Counted from the stretch's first letter, positions 18,801 through 25,593 are shown. The stretch is 27,753 nt of DNA from CAINEC01 sp046303115 (GCA_046303115.1 JBKCGZ010000167.1:1-27753); one strand, 5' to 3'. Made by a program: numbers and translations. Notes: a model not told the origin generated them from the sequence alone.

Positions 18801-19322
18801 TTCAAATGCATTACAGCCAAGTGAATCTGTAACTGAAACAGAATAACTGCCTGCGACTAAATTCGAAATAGAAGAGAGCGTTTCGCTATTACTCCATAAA
18901 TAATTATAACTACCTGTTCCTCCCGATACACTCAAGGAAATTGAACCATCACTTCCTCCAAAGCAAGTTACAGATGTAACATTTGAAGATATTGTTATTG
19001 GCAAAGGTTCATTAAGTACAAAATTCAGATTCAAACTATCGCCTAACGCATCGAATATAGTGACTGCATAATTTCCTGCAACTAAGTTGGTAATGTCTTC
19101 TGTTGTTTCGCTGTTAGACCATAAGAATGTAAAAGGAGCATTCGGTCCAGATACCGTTAGATCAATTAATCCATCATTTCCGCCATTACATGAAACATTC
19201 GTTACTGAATCTGTGGCAAGGATATTCCCTGTCTGATTTTTTGTAAACGCATAGCTATTAACACCAAAAAATAAAACTGAAAAAAAGGCAAAAAAATACT
19301 TGCAAACACTTTTTATTATCAT
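9867..19322 (-). CDS. Giant SprB-like repeat adhesin, type B T9SS cargo
   Basis: About 3151 residues (over 300 kDa). The chosen ATG (19322-19320) opens a clear signal peptide, IIKSVCKYFFAFFSVLFFG. An in-frame ATG 69 bp upstream (19391) would add 23 residues before it, but it lies only 2 bp from a -7 promoter box, at or before the likely transcription start. Residues about 38-2896 are 38 SprB-like repeats of 73 to 81 residues. Typical motifs are CNGGSDGS, YLWSNG, AGxYTVTVTDANGC and QPS. Two Ig-like domains follow (about 2897-2979 and 2980-3059; AGTDFNVCG, AGSDKTLCG). The last 85 residues (LPNAFTPNNDG ... FNRWG ... GTYFAVLKL) are the gliding-motility-associated, type B sorting domain. It should be a long surface fibre for adhesion or gliding. 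The reading frame is intact. Confidence 0.95.
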   Translation of the reverse strand: MIIKSVCKYFFAFFSVLFFGVNSYAFTKNQTGNILATDSVTNVSCNGGNDGLIDLTVSGPNAPFTFLWSNSETTEDITNLVAGNYAVTIFDALGDSLNLNFVLNEPLPITISSNVTSVTCFGGSDGSISLSVSGGTGSYNYLWSNSETLSSISNLVAGSYSVSVTDSLGCNAFEVIAIGQPTAINIIGNVTDIPCNGGLDGSVDVSVSGGSGSYSYSWSNGVLTQDISAIGTGTYTLTVSDFNGCTNSSSFNVNQPSPISISATVNSINCFGNADGVINLTSNGGTGTLNYLWSDASINEDLSGVVAGVYSLTITDANGCTKDTSIQITQNPAIIISGVVSDATCNGLSDGSIQASANGGSGIYNFTWDNSIVSQNLVGVAANIYSLVVKDNLGCEVSQIFTVNEPSVISIISTVGDVTCFGLNNGQINITSIGGVGNYSYLWNNASSDSLLQNIIAGNYAVVATDGNGCTAAESYTVNQPSQLILSDVINAVQCNGGSDGSIDLTVTGGNPSYLYLWSNGSTTQDISGFTAGVYIVTVTDASNCSASSNYTITQPSLLTVSLNGVNPSCGAANGSISATVSGGTSGYSYLWSDLSNASSISNIAAGVYTLTINDANGCTAVQSSSLVNQNGPSITSGITTDPSCNGGSNGSIDITISGGTSPFTYSWSNAQTSQDVTGLTAGSYTVTVTDANNCTASSSYSLTQPSLLTVSLNGVNPTCEASNGSISATVSGGTSGYNYLWSNASTASSINNVAAGVYTLAITDANGCTVIQSASLVNQNGPSITSSIISDPLCNGGSDGSIDITISGGVGPFLYSWSNGQTNQDASGLSAGTYTVTITDANSCVNSNSYTINQPSALVANVNTIATTCNLNNGSATASVSGGTGAFTYLWNNATISSSISNVAAGNYTVTITDVNGCSIIRSATVSATLPPVVVQSALTNVLCNGDSTGSISITINNGTAPFTFVWSSGATTQNITDIKSGTYTVTVTDANGCTAINSFNVSQSTFLSLANFSSVNTTCGQANGSAQIIPSGGVAPYTYLWSNGDITNQISNIGAGSYSVTVTDNNGCTRRRNFIITNTNGPAVTLTSQTNVNCFGEATGSINISATDGLAPYTYLWSNSATSQNLSGLSAGDYTITVTDANSCTASVVYTITQLPALTINATIINAGCVASSGSISTAVSGGTIPYTYSWSNGNTTSSISSLSAGSYSLTVTDNNGCISLWSGAVSGAGAPSANFTVSDVTCFGFTDGSISSSTIGGNPPYSYLWSNGSTGSDVNNLSAGSYSVTITDQSGCTSFYTQTVQSPLPLNITASITNVNCFNGTTGSIQLIVTGGTSPYSYLWNNSSTSNPITNLSDGTYNVTLTDDLGCTINRTYVVSENTAIQRATWVVIDNNCYGGTIGAINQSFTGGSGGYTYLWSNGATTEDLANLAAGTYTITVTDNLGCSNSFTYTVAEPVAIVASITSTNASCSLANGSASVSASGGTGQLSYLWSNSQTTSSITNLLAGSYSVTVTDANGCTVSRNVTLTNQVGPSIISGIITDPLCNGGSNGSINISVSGGTVLLNYAWSSGQTTQDINGLIAGNYTVTITDANNCSTTGSYVVNQPSAITASFTSTPSTCNQNNGSLVVTPSGGTPGYSYVWNGGSTSSTINNLAAGIYTVTITDLHACTLVQNSTVLSQPSPVVVQNTLTNVLCSGDSTGAITISINSGTLPFNFLWSNGATSQNISNLTNGTYSVTVTDANGCTGTKSFFISQPAFLSLANYTVVNSTCGQANGSAQVTPVGGVSPYAYLWSNGSIANQILNVPAGTYSVTVTDANGCIRQKNIIVQNTTGPVLTLSNQTNVGCYGSNNGALDILVNSGVSPYTYLWSNGATTQDISNVGAGDYTVTITDANGCIASQQFTISQNDSIAIQGTIVNANCGQSSGSIIVNVSGGTAPYSYNWSSGGTNSSINNLIAGTYTVTITDALLCAKQSTFVVADIPGPSIVLDAIVNATCYNQAIGSIQISITNGTAPFIYQWSNGITSQDNLNVIAGNYTLTVTDDNGCSIVENYTVLQPAKIQATFNVTNANCNLSNGSATVTASGGVGGYTYLWSNGVNGNTISNQSLGNYSVIITDANNCAVVDSVNIFNSGQAAVNLVTQINPICNGSANGQITVTVQGGLGPYQLQWSNGETAYSNTNLVAGNYILTVTDITGCSSQTSYSLIEPDPIAIAFVVTEEHCAQGDGSINATISGGNGQYTYLWSNSSSNSLLTGLTNGNYSLTVTDILGCSATGSQAVNNIPSPIVSQTQVTDAICFNSATGVIDISVQGGVSPYTYLWSNNEITQDVVNVSAGSYSVTVTDNFGCTVRRSFVVAQPDSIVISAMIDNAGCSNNNGEIMIAVSGGVGPYSYNWSNGLTNDTIQNLYAGVYSVIVSDGNNCNAQQTFAVNNISSTNVIRDSIVNVSCNNQSNGCIYLSIDQGEPPYTYEWSTGATTLNLTNQPAGQYVLTVTDNNGCISIYIDTITQPDPFQLLSFVNNPKCNISNGDITVIPSGGTQPYSYLWNTGQTSSTIAGLNTGTYTLTVTDIFGCSTSYTDSVVNSGSPAINLLQLDSVSCNGLSDGSINVDISGGIAPYFYQWVGTTQITEDLSNIPAGIYSLIVTDDVGCTISQSYTVSQPNQIQVNLLAVQNASCGSNNGSAVVTAQGGSGNFNYYWSNASNNDTLSNVGAGSYTLVAVDGSGCSSSIIVNVSNINGPVIAAVDSGNVTCPNVNDGFINITVTGGTLPYRFAWSNLSDTTTNVVNLTGGSYTLTVTDALNCIAVRTVTIEKPLPISINGFTPALNSPYNLSCYRSEDGSIILNVAGGTSPYNFVWSNGSVSQNISSLQAGTYTVYLTDNNGCTKDSTFFITEPPQLLANAGTDFNVCGQTQANLNASIPIYGIGGWVLSAGPSAVSFTDSTSNISLISNLSFGDYQLQWIVSDGVCSDSDMVLVNVSTEIVAQAGSDKTLCGNQINLNGTRPQFGYGYWSDSSSAIIADTADPFTLVSNLNYGVNIFNWIVVNGTCRDTGTVKVFVRDSIDCLDPVLLPNAFTPNNDGYNDFFEIKGIQDFLDNEITIFNRWGLVVYNTENYFNTWDGRDNNGNMLSDGTYFAVLKLRTINKFYKTYIDLRR
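9870..10124 (-). other. Type B T9SS C-terminal sorting domain of the adhesin
   Basis: These are the final 85 residues. They begin LPNAFTPNNDGYND, with FNRWG at about 32-36, TWDGRDNNG at 48-56 and GTYFAVLKL at 62-70. This is the CHU_C / gliding-motility-associated family. Such domains direct export through T9SS together with a PorP/SprF-like partner, here the next gene. Confidence 0.93.
13365..17192 (-). repeat. 2253-bp offset segmental duplication (repeats 10-16 and 20-26)
   Basis: Repeats 10-16 (15618-17192) and 20-26 (13365-14939) have the same length series: 74, 76, 74, 76, 75, 76 and 74 residues. They also share sequence marks unique to each position, for example VVQ...TNVLC and GDSTG in 13/23, and LAN...CGQANGSAQ in 14/24. 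The offset is 2253 bp (751 codons). Repeats 17-19 lie between them. Confidence 0.85.
16743..17642 (-). repeat. 450-bp tandem duplication inside the adhesin (repeats 8-9 and 10-11)
   Basis: The A/B pair at 17193-17642 and the one at 16743-17192 are each exactly 450 bp. They are the most alike units of the array, with stretches of identical DNA such as the run around 17165-17204 repeated at 17615-17654. The low divergence marks this as a younger duplication than the rest. Confidence 0.85.
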
Positions 19323-19392
19323 AGCCGATTGCTTCCTAACTCTAATACGGTAGCGGTTAATTTCATTTATAAACGGGTATAACCCATACATA

Positions 19393-19400
19393 CAAATTTA
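19393..19400 (-). promoter_or_regulatory. -7 box of the adhesin operon promoter
   Basis: The minus strand reads TAAATTTG, a full match to TAnnTTTG. Transcription would start near 19386-19388, giving a leader of about 65 nt before the ATG at 19322. The leader has a small GGGT-TAT-ACCC hairpin. No good -33 TTTG is visible; the -33 region would fall in the nuo terminator stem. Confidence 0.55.
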
Positions 19401-19427
19401 AAAAAATTAACCTAAGAATGAGGCTAA
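19400..19427 (-). terminator. Terminator of the nuo operon
   Basis: Directly after the nuoN stop, TTAGCCT (19427-19421) pairs with AGGTTAA (19413-19407) on the minus strand, with one G-U wobble and a 7-nt loop, followed by seven T. The stem is AU-rich, so some read-through into the adhesin operon is plausible. Confidence 0.65.
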
Positions 19428-20807
19428 TTAAAGAGAAAGTGTCAACAATAAATTAGGCATGACCCCTATTAATAATGAGATGATTGCAGTTAAAACAATT
19501 AATGTCCATTGACCTTTATTCAAAATATGTCCTGCTCCCTCTTCATTATCCTGAAGAGAGACAAAAATCACTCTGAAATAATAATAAACCCCTATCAACG
19601 AAGATAATACAGCTATCAACGTCAACCACTGATAACCCGAATGCATTGCCCCTAAGAAAATGTAGTACTTGGCAAAGAAGCCCGTCATTGGAGGAATACC
19701 CGCCATTGAGAATACTAAAGCGCTAATAAATACGATGATTCCTTTGTTATTTTTTGATAACCCTTTCAATGAATTAACAGATTCATCGCCTGAAGCAGTC
19801 ATTGCCTGCATCAATGCAAACATCCCCATACTTGCTATCGAATAGGAAGCTGTATAAAGAAAAATAGAACTTGCCGAAATTTTATTCATCGCAACAATCG
19901 CCATCAACATATATCCTGCATGAGCAATACTTGAATAAGCCATCATTCTCTTTAAACTCGTTTGATAAACTGCCAAAATATTACCTCCAATCATAGTTGT
20001 AGCAGCAATGATAGCCATCGTATTTGACCAGAAACCTGTAATTTCAACAAAGCAGGTACTGAACATGCGATAGAAAGCTGCAAATGCAGCAGTTTTAACT
20101 ACAGTGGCCATAAACGCCGTTATCACCGTTGGTGCTCCCTCATAAACATCTGGTGCCCAAAAATGAAAAGGCGCAGCAGACACCTTAAATAACAAGCCAA
20201 CCATTATTAGTAAAACGCCCGCATAAACAAACATTGGCGTATTACCTGCAGCTTGCGAAACGGAAATATAAGATGCGATTTTAGCAAGGTTAAATGTTGC
20301 AGTTGCTCCATAAATTAATGCAATTCCGAATAATAAAAATCCGGTTGCAAATGCTCCCATCAAGAAGTATTTCATACCTGCTTCGTTAGAACGCAACTCT
20401 GATTTGTTACTCGCAGCTAATACATAAAGACTAATCGATAATATTTCTAATCCCACAAAAAACATCGAAAGATCAGCAAAGGCCGTCATGATGATTGCTC
20501 CTGTTAAAACAAATAATACCAATGCAGCATGCTCTGCCATATTAGATGACGATGAAAAATAATGCTTTGATATAATCATCCACAGCAACGTCACCACAAT
20601 CATCAACGAAGAAAATGCTAAGGAATAATTATTAAACAAAACCATATCATGGTAATACGACAAGTTAGTATTCCATGATGAAATTGCAAATCCAAGTCCT
20701 GCAACTAAACCCGCTACAATAATTGGTAGTAATATTTTCTTAAAACGAAGTGCATCGGCCATCATAGCCACCACACCTAATAGGGATATTATGATAAGTG
20801 TATTCAT
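19428..20807 (-). CDS. nuoN: NADH-quinone oxidoreductase subunit N
   Basis: 459 residues with about 14 membrane segments, one of the three antiporter-like proton-pumping subunits of complex I. Key residues of the proton path are in place: Glu121 (VGLEILS), Lys146 (AGMKYF), Lys208 (LLFKVSAAPFHFWAPD), Lys238 (VVKTAAF) and Lys380 (TGFFAKYY). I chose the ATG at 20807, 2 bp after the nuoM stop; an in-frame TTG two codons upstream (20813) is possible but less likely. It is the last gene of the nuo operon, followed at once by a terminator. Confidence 0.96.
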   Translation of the reverse strand: MNTLIIISLLGVVAMMADALRFKKILLPIIVAGLVAGLGFAISSWNTNLSYYHDMVLFNNYSLAFSSLMIVVTLLWMIISKHYFSSSSNMAEHAALVLFVLTGAIIMTAFADLSMFFVGLEILSISLYVLAASNKSELRSNEAGMKYFLMGAFATGFLLFGIALIYGATATFNLAKIASYISVSQAAGNTPMFVYAGVLLIMVGLLFKVSAAPFHFWAPDVYEGAPTVITAFMATVVKTAAFAAFYRMFSTCFVEITGFWSNTMAIIAATTMIGGNILAVYQTSLKRMMAYSSIAHAGYMLMAIVAMNKISASSIFLYTASYSIASMGMFALMQAMTASGDESVNSLKGLSKNNKGIIVFISALVFSMAGIPPMTGFFAKYYIFLGAMHSGYQWLTLIAVLSSLIGVYYYFRVIFVSLQDNEEGAGHILNKGQWTLIVLTAIISLLIGVMPNLLLTLSL

Positions 20808-20809
20808 AA

Positions 20810-22264
20810 TCAATTAATGTCTTTTACTTGTGCCAATAAATCTTCTAATGCTGGTCCTGCAACCTGAAGAATTGGTTTTGGATATATACCACCAGCGATG
20901 ATCGCTAATGCAACTACTACTAATACGATTTTCTCTGTTTGATGCAAGCCAGTAAATTCTATACTACGTGCGTGAGGCTCACCCAACATGATTTTCTGAT
21001 ATGAACGTAACATGTAAACAGCTCCTAAGATTACTGTTAATCCAGCAACTGCAGCCATCCATGCATCATATTGATAAACGCCATTTAATAATAAAAACTC
21101 ACCCACAAATCCATTGGTAAGTGGCAACGCAACCGAACCTAATAAAATAATTAAATATAGAATTGTAAATACACGTGTATTATTAGCTAATCCGCCTAAC
21201 TCATCTAAATTTCTTGTTTTCATTCTTCGGAAGATGATATCAGAAATAAAAAAGATACCAACCACATTCACACCATGTGCTAGCATTTGTGCCATTGCAC
21301 CTTGCATTCCTTGAATAGTTAAAGAAAATATCCCAGCTGCAATTAATCCAACGTGAGCAACTGAAGAATATGCGATTAAACGTTTGAAATCTTTTTGTAC
21401 TAACGCCATCACTGATGCATAAACAACACCGATGATTGATAATATCATTGCGGTATTTCCCCATTGCGCTAATCCTTCTGGCAAAAATGGAATCATCCAA
21501 CGAATCAAACCATACAATCCCATTTTCAACATGATACCTGATAACAACATTGTTCCTTGTGTAGGAGAGTCTGTATAGGTATCCGCTTGCCAGCTGTGCA
21601 AAGGAAAGATTGGAATTTTAATCGCGAAAGCTAAAAAGAAGCACCAGAATAACCACGACTGATCAGTTGCAGTTAACACAATTGAATAAAGTACATTAAT
21701 ATCGAATGAATGTGTTCCTGGTGTTTGTAAGTAGACATAAATTAATCCGACTAACATCAACAATGAACCTGTTAAGGTATAGATGAAAAACTTTAATGTA
21801 ATTCGTACGCGATCTTCGCCGCCCCAGAATAAACAAATAAAGTAGATTGGAATAAGTGCTAACTCCCAGAAGATATAAAACAAGAATCCATCTAATGCTG
21901 CAAATACACCAATCAAGGCAAATTGCATAAACAACATCAATGAATAAAAAGCAGTTGCGTTTTTATATTCAGTACGGAATGAACTTAAAATAATTAAAGG
22001 CATCAAGAAGTTAGTCAATGCAACTAACAAAATACTGATTCCATCTAATCCTAGCTTAAAGCTAATTCCTAAATCTTTCACCCACCAGTAATCAACAAGA
22101 AACTGGTACGACATATCTGACTTAAACAACGTAAGGGAATAAACTAATATTCCTAAGTTAACGAGTGATGTACCCAATGCAAACACTTTCACTTTTGCTT
22201 TATCTAAAAGCAAACAAGCTAATGAAGCAACGAGCGGTACGAAGAGTAATAGTAGTGTTATCAT
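20810..22264 (-). CDS. nuoM: NADH-quinone oxidoreductase subunit M
   Basis: 484 residues, multi-pass antiporter-like subunit of complex I. Conserved features are Glu134 in FYIFWELALIP, Lys216 in FAIKIPIFPLHSW, the SPTQGTMLLSGIMLKMGLYG segment with Lys247, and KRLIAYSSVAHVG (294-306). The final acidic channel residue is Glu389 (GFVGEF). The TYTDSPTQG version of the broken-helix motif differs from the AHTEAPTAG of E. coli and, as I recall, is usual in Bacteroidota. It starts 8 bp after nuoL, and nuoN follows after 2 bp. Confidence 0.97.
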   Translation of the reverse strand: MITLLLLFVPLVASLACLLLDKAKVKVFALGTSLVNLGILVYSLTLFKSDMSYQFLVDYWWVKDLGISFKLGLDGISILLVALTNFLMPLIILSSFRTEYKNATAFYSLMLFMQFALIGVFAALDGFLFYIFWELALIPIYFICLFWGGEDRVRITLKFFIYTLTGSLLMLVGLIYVYLQTPGTHSFDINVLYSIVLTATDQSWLFWCFFLAFAIKIPIFPLHSWQADTYTDSPTQGTMLLSGIMLKMGLYGLIRWMIPFLPEGLAQWGNTAMILSIIGVVYASVMALVQKDFKRLIAYSSVAHVGLIAAGIFSLTIQGMQGAMAQMLAHGVNVVGIFFISDIIFRRMKTRNLDELGGLANNTRVFTILYLIILLGSVALPLTNGFVGEFLLLNGVYQYDAWMAAVAGLTVILGAVYMLRSYQKIMLGEPHARSIEFTGLHQTEKIVLVVVALAIIAGGIYPKPILQVAGPALEDLLAQVKDIN

Positions 22265-22272
22265 TCCGCTGT

Positions 22273-24168
22273 TTAAATTATCATTGTTAAAACTAAAATT
22301 GTAATAATACCAATCACCATTGCAAATACATACGCCCCGATGTGACCAGTTTGAATTTTTCTTAATTGTCCGCTTAAATTATTCAATGCAGTACCGGTTC
22401 CATTTACAGTTCCATCAATTAAACCTTGATCAATGTACTTATAAACGAAGGCTGCTAACTTATCAAGTGGCTTTGTGATTAGTGCAGCATATACTTCATC
22501 AACATAATATTTATTCGCTAATAACTTCGCGAAGCTATCCAACTCTTCACTGTCTTCTTCTGGCTTCACTTTCTTAGTAACATAGTAACTATATGTTGCA
22601 TACATAATGACTGCTAACAACACCACAGAAACTGACATCAACATAATTTCAAATGTATGGCTTGCTTCTTCATGAGATGTTTTAAAAATAATTGGTGCTA
22701 AAAACTCATTCAAGAAGTGAGGTGCATGAAACAATTCTGGCATTCCAATAAATCCACCAACAGCAGATAATACCGCCAATACAATTAATGGTATTGTCAT
22801 AGTTGCTGGCGATTCATGCAAATGACTTTTTTGATGTTCTGAACCTCTGAACTCACCATAGAACGTTAACCAATACAAACGGAACATATACACTGCCGTT
22901 AGTACTGATGTGATGGCAAGAATTACAAACATGATTGGTGAATACATCCAAACCTTTGCTAGTATTTCATCTTTTGAAAAGAATCCTGCAAAAGGAGGTA
23001 GACCCCCAATGGCTAATGTTCCAATCAAGAATGTTAAATGTGTAATTGGCAATGCTTTTTTCAAAGCTCCCATTCTTCGGATATCTTGCTCGCCGCTCAT
23101 TGCATGAATAACACTACCAGCTCCAAGGAATAATAATGCTTTAAAGAATGCGTGTGTGATCACATGGAACAAGGCTGTTTGATATGCTCCTACTCCTAAT
23201 GCAACAAACATATATCCTAACTGACTTACCGTAGAGTATGCCAATACTTTTTTAATATCATTTTGCTTTAATCCGATGGTAGCAGCAAAGAAAGCTGTTG
23301 CAATACCAACGAAAGCAACGATAGAAGATGCATCAGGACTTAATGCGTATAAAACGTTCGATCTAACGACCATGTATATACCCGCTGTTACCATGGTAGC
23401 CGCGTGAATCAATGCAGATACAGGAGTGGGACCTGCCATTGCATCAGGCAACCATGTATACAAGGGAATTTGAGCACTCTTACCCATTGCTCCAACAAAC
23501 AACAGTAAACAAATTGCTGTTACCGCAGTGTTGTTTTGAGGTAAGTTAGATGCCGCACTGAATACCTCACTAAAATTCACACTTCCAAAAGTCATGTACA
23601 TTAAAAACACACCAAGCAACAATCCTAAATCACCAATACGATTCATGATGAATGCTTTTTTAGCAGCATTACTATACTCGATGTTTTTAAACCAGAAGCC
23701 AATCAATAAATAAGAACATAATCCTACTCCTTCCCAACCAACAAACATTACGATGTAGTTAGATCCTAATACTAACAACAACATAAAGAACACGAACAAA
23801 TTCAAGTACGAAAAGAATCGAGGATGATCTTGTTCATGACTCATGTATCCAATCGAATACAAATGAATTAATGTACCTACTCCTGTTACCACCATTAACA
23901 TGATAGCAGATAAACGATCTATTAAAAATGAAAACGGAATTGATAAGTTGCCAGAACTTATCCAATCAAAAAGCACTACTCTTTCAGGTACTGATCCTTC
24001 TTGAGCAACCTCGCCGAATATGAATGCAGAGATAATAAAGGAAATGAATACAGCTGCAGTAGCGATTCCACCACTCATTGCAACATTGAGTCTTTTATTT
24101 AAAACTCCCACTATTATAAATCCCAGTAGCGGAAGCAGAGGTATTAACCAGGCAAATTGAACCATCAT
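22273..24168 (-). CDS. nuoL: NADH-quinone oxidoreductase subunit L
   Basis: 631 residues, the distal antiporter-like subunit of complex I, with the long lateral helix and extra C-terminal membrane segment that set NuoL apart from NuoM and NuoN. Seen are Glu146 in MFVGWEGVGLCSYLLIGFW, Asp179 in NRIGDLG, Lys230 in GAMGKSAQIPLYTWLPDAM, and His255 in TPVSALIHAATMVTAG. KKVLAYSTVSQLGYM covers 306-320. Two ATG codons are adjacent at the start; the first is used here. It follows nuoK after 25 bp. Confidence 0.97.
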   Translation of the reverse strand: MMVQFAWLIPLLPLLGFIIVGVLNKRLNVAMSGGIATAAVFISFIISAFIFGEVAQEGSVPERVVLFDWISSGNLSIPFSFLIDRLSAIMLMVVTGVGTLIHLYSIGYMSHEQDHPRFFSYLNLFVFFMLLLVLGSNYIVMFVGWEGVGLCSYLLIGFWFKNIEYSNAAKKAFIMNRIGDLGLLLGVFLMYMTFGSVNFSEVFSAASNLPQNNTAVTAICLLLFVGAMGKSAQIPLYTWLPDAMAGPTPVSALIHAATMVTAGIYMVVRSNVLYALSPDASSIVAFVGIATAFFAATIGLKQNDIKKVLAYSTVSQLGYMFVALGVGAYQTALFHVITHAFFKALLFLGAGSVIHAMSGEQDIRRMGALKKALPITHLTFLIGTLAIGGLPPFAGFFSKDEILAKVWMYSPIMFVILAITSVLTAVYMFRLYWLTFYGEFRGSEHQKSHLHESPATMTIPLIVLAVLSAVGGFIGMPELFHAPHFLNEFLAPIIFKTSHEEASHTFEIMLMSVSVVLLAVIMYATYSYYVTKKVKPEEDSEELDSFAKLLANKYYVDEVYAALITKPLDKLAAFVYKYIDQGLIDGTVNGTGTALNNLSGQLRKIQTGHIGAYVFAMVIGIITILVLTMII

Positions 24169-24193
24169 TTGGAGTTCGTGTATTTAAATTTAA

Positions 24194-24514
24194 TTATCCT
24201 TTTAGTTTATTTAATTCATCAATATCGACTGTGCGGATATTGTTGTAGATCATTACAAGTATTGCTAATCCAACAGCCACTTCAGCAGCTGCAACAGCCA
24301 TGATAAAGAATACCATCACTTGTCCTGATTCATCACCATGAAAGGTAGAGAATGCTGTAAGTAACATATTCACGGCATTTAACATTAACTCAATGCACAT
24401 GAAAATGATAATGGCGTTACGGCGAAACAATACGCCCATGACACCAATCGCGAATAAAATAGCAGCTAATGCTACGTAATAATTCAACGGTATATATTGT
24501 AGTATAGAATTCAT
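24194..24514 (-). CDS. nuoK: NADH-quinone oxidoreductase subunit K
   Basis: 106 residues with three membrane helices, a small membrane subunit linking the quinone site to the proton pumps. Conserved Glu42 (MCIELMLNAVN) and Glu78 (AAAEVAVGLAI) lie in the helices; the end is LNKLKG. The open frame extends 13 codons further upstream to 24553, but that would overlap nuoJ by 38 bp and add residues unlike the family, so the ATG at 24514, 1 bp after the nuoJ stop, is chosen. Confidence 0.96.
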   Translation of the reverse strand: MNSILQYIPLNYYVALAAILFAIGVMGVLFRRNAIIIFMCIELMLNAVNMLLTAFSTFHGDESGQVMVFFIMAVAAAEVAVGLAILVMIYNNIRTVDIDELNKLKG

Positions 24515-24515
24515 C

Positions 24516-25013
24516 TTATTCAACAGATTTTTTTCCAAGTAATACTGCTCCAACCATTGCTGCTAATAACAAGATGGAGATTAATTCGAATGGTAATAAG
24601 TACTGACCGTATAATGCTTTACCTAAGTTAGCAACAGTTCCTACATCTGCACGATTTGAATTTGCGGCTAATGTTTCTGCACCTTTTGTAACACCTACCA
24701 TCACTAGTAGTAAGCATCCAGCGGCAACGGTAGCTGCGCCCTTAAGTAAGTTTGTTTTATGAGGCTCTAGCTCTTTATTCATATTGATAAACATCAAAGT
24801 AAATAAGAAGAGAACCATGATTGCTCCTGCGTAAACGATAATATGTACAGCAAATAAAAACTGAGCATTCAATAATAAATAATGTCCCCCAATTGTGAAA
24901 AAACAGAATATCAAATACAATACACTGTGGACTGGTTTACGAGACAATACAACCATCAATGCGCTAAACACCGATAAAGTTGCAAGTACGAAGAATGGTA
25001 ATGATGGATTCAA
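24516..25013 (-). CDS. nuoJ: NADH-quinone oxidoreductase subunit J (TTG start)
   Basis: 165 residues, five-helix membrane subunit of complex I. Visible are the N-terminal helix ending SRKPVHSVLYLIFCFF (24-39) and the helix YAGAIMVLFLFTLMF (61-75), the distorted helix that rearranges during coupling. The reading frame up to an in-frame TAA contains no ATG before residue 20, which lies inside the first helix. The start is therefore a non-ATG codon, most simply TTG at 25013-25011, 19 bp after nuoI. An ATT one codon upstream is the alternative. Confidence 0.93.
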   Translation of the reverse strand: MNPSLPFFVLATLSVFSALMVVLSRKPVHSVLYLIFCFFTIGGHYLLLNAQFLFAVHIIVYAGAIMVLFLFTLMFINMNKELEPHKTNLLKGAATVAAGCLLLVMVGVTKGAETLAANSNRADVGTVANLGKALYGQYLLPFELISILLLAAMVGAVLLGKKSVE

Positions 25014-25032
25014 AATAATATTTTTTTAGTTA

Positions 25033-25572
25033 TTATTGATGACGATGTGCTTTAGCTCTTAGAGAAACGTCAATGCGCTTATCCGCTTCTGTTCCTTCTA
25101 CTAATTTATCTTTTCCAAAAATAAAGTTGGTACGAACCATATCAGAAGGCACCATTCTATCGGTTAAGAAAATTGCTTCTTTCGGACAAGCTTCTTCGCA
25201 TAATCCGCAATAGATACATCGTAGCATGTTGATTTCATACACTGCAGCATATTTCTCTTCACGATATAAATGCTCTTCTCCTTTTTTACGCTCTGCTGCT
25301 GTCATAGTAATGGCTTCCGCCGGACAAGCTACTGCGCATAATCCGCAAGCAGTACAATTTTCACGACCTTGCTCATCTCTCTTCAACACATGCCATCCTC
25401 TGTAAACGGGCGCAACAGGACGAGTTTGCTCAGGATATTTCACCGTTGCTTTCTTGCGAAATAAATGTTTTATAGTAATAAGTAAACCGCTAAGAATCGC
25501 TGGCAGATAAATTTTCTCTGCAAAGGTCATCTCTTTATTTACTACGACTTTTGATCGATTGGTAAGTTGCAT
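25033..25572 (-). CDS. nuoI: NADH-quinone oxidoreductase subunit I, 2x[4Fe-4S]
   Basis: 179 residues. The TYKY-type ferredoxin subunit in the peripheral arm passes electrons through clusters N6a and N6b to N2. Two full motifs are seen: CTACGLCAVACP (Cys73, 76, 79, 83) and CIYCGLCEEACP (Cys119, 122, 125, 129). The N-terminal part (about 20-45) is the amphipathic segment that lies on the membrane. It lies 21 bp after nuoH and 19 bp before nuoJ. Confidence 0.97.
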   Translation of the reverse strand: MQLTNRSKVVVNKEMTFAEKIYLPAILSGLLITIKHLFRKKATVKYPEQTRPVAPVYRGWHVLKRDEQGRENCTACGLCAVACPAEAITMTAAERKKGEEHLYREEKYAAVYEINMLRCIYCGLCEEACPKEAIFLTDRMVPSDMVRTNFIFGKDKLVEGTEADKRIDVSLRAKAHRHQ

Positions 25573-25593
25573 GATTGCTATCTTATCTGATTA

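Larger units (their letters stand above)
10635..19211 (-). repeat. Array of 38 SprB-like repeats
   Basis: The array is 8577 bp, coding for 2859 residues, about 75 per repeat. Type A repeats have C-x4-(D/N/T)-G and are mostly 75-76 residues. Type B repeats have C-x3-(N/S/D)-G and are mostly 74 residues. Repeats 1-7 are all A, then 8-17 alternate B and A. Repeats 17-19 are three A units in a row, 20-37 alternate again, and 38 is A. Almost every repeat has one Cys near its start and one in the DANGC motif, probably a disulfide pair; repeat 1 has Asp95 in place of the second. Confidence 0.9.

Noticed and set aside
19323..19391. Upstream ATG giving a 3174-residue adhesin
   Set aside because: The extra 23 residues precede an otherwise perfect signal peptide, and the codon lies within 2 bp of the -7 promoter box, at or upstream of the expected transcript start.
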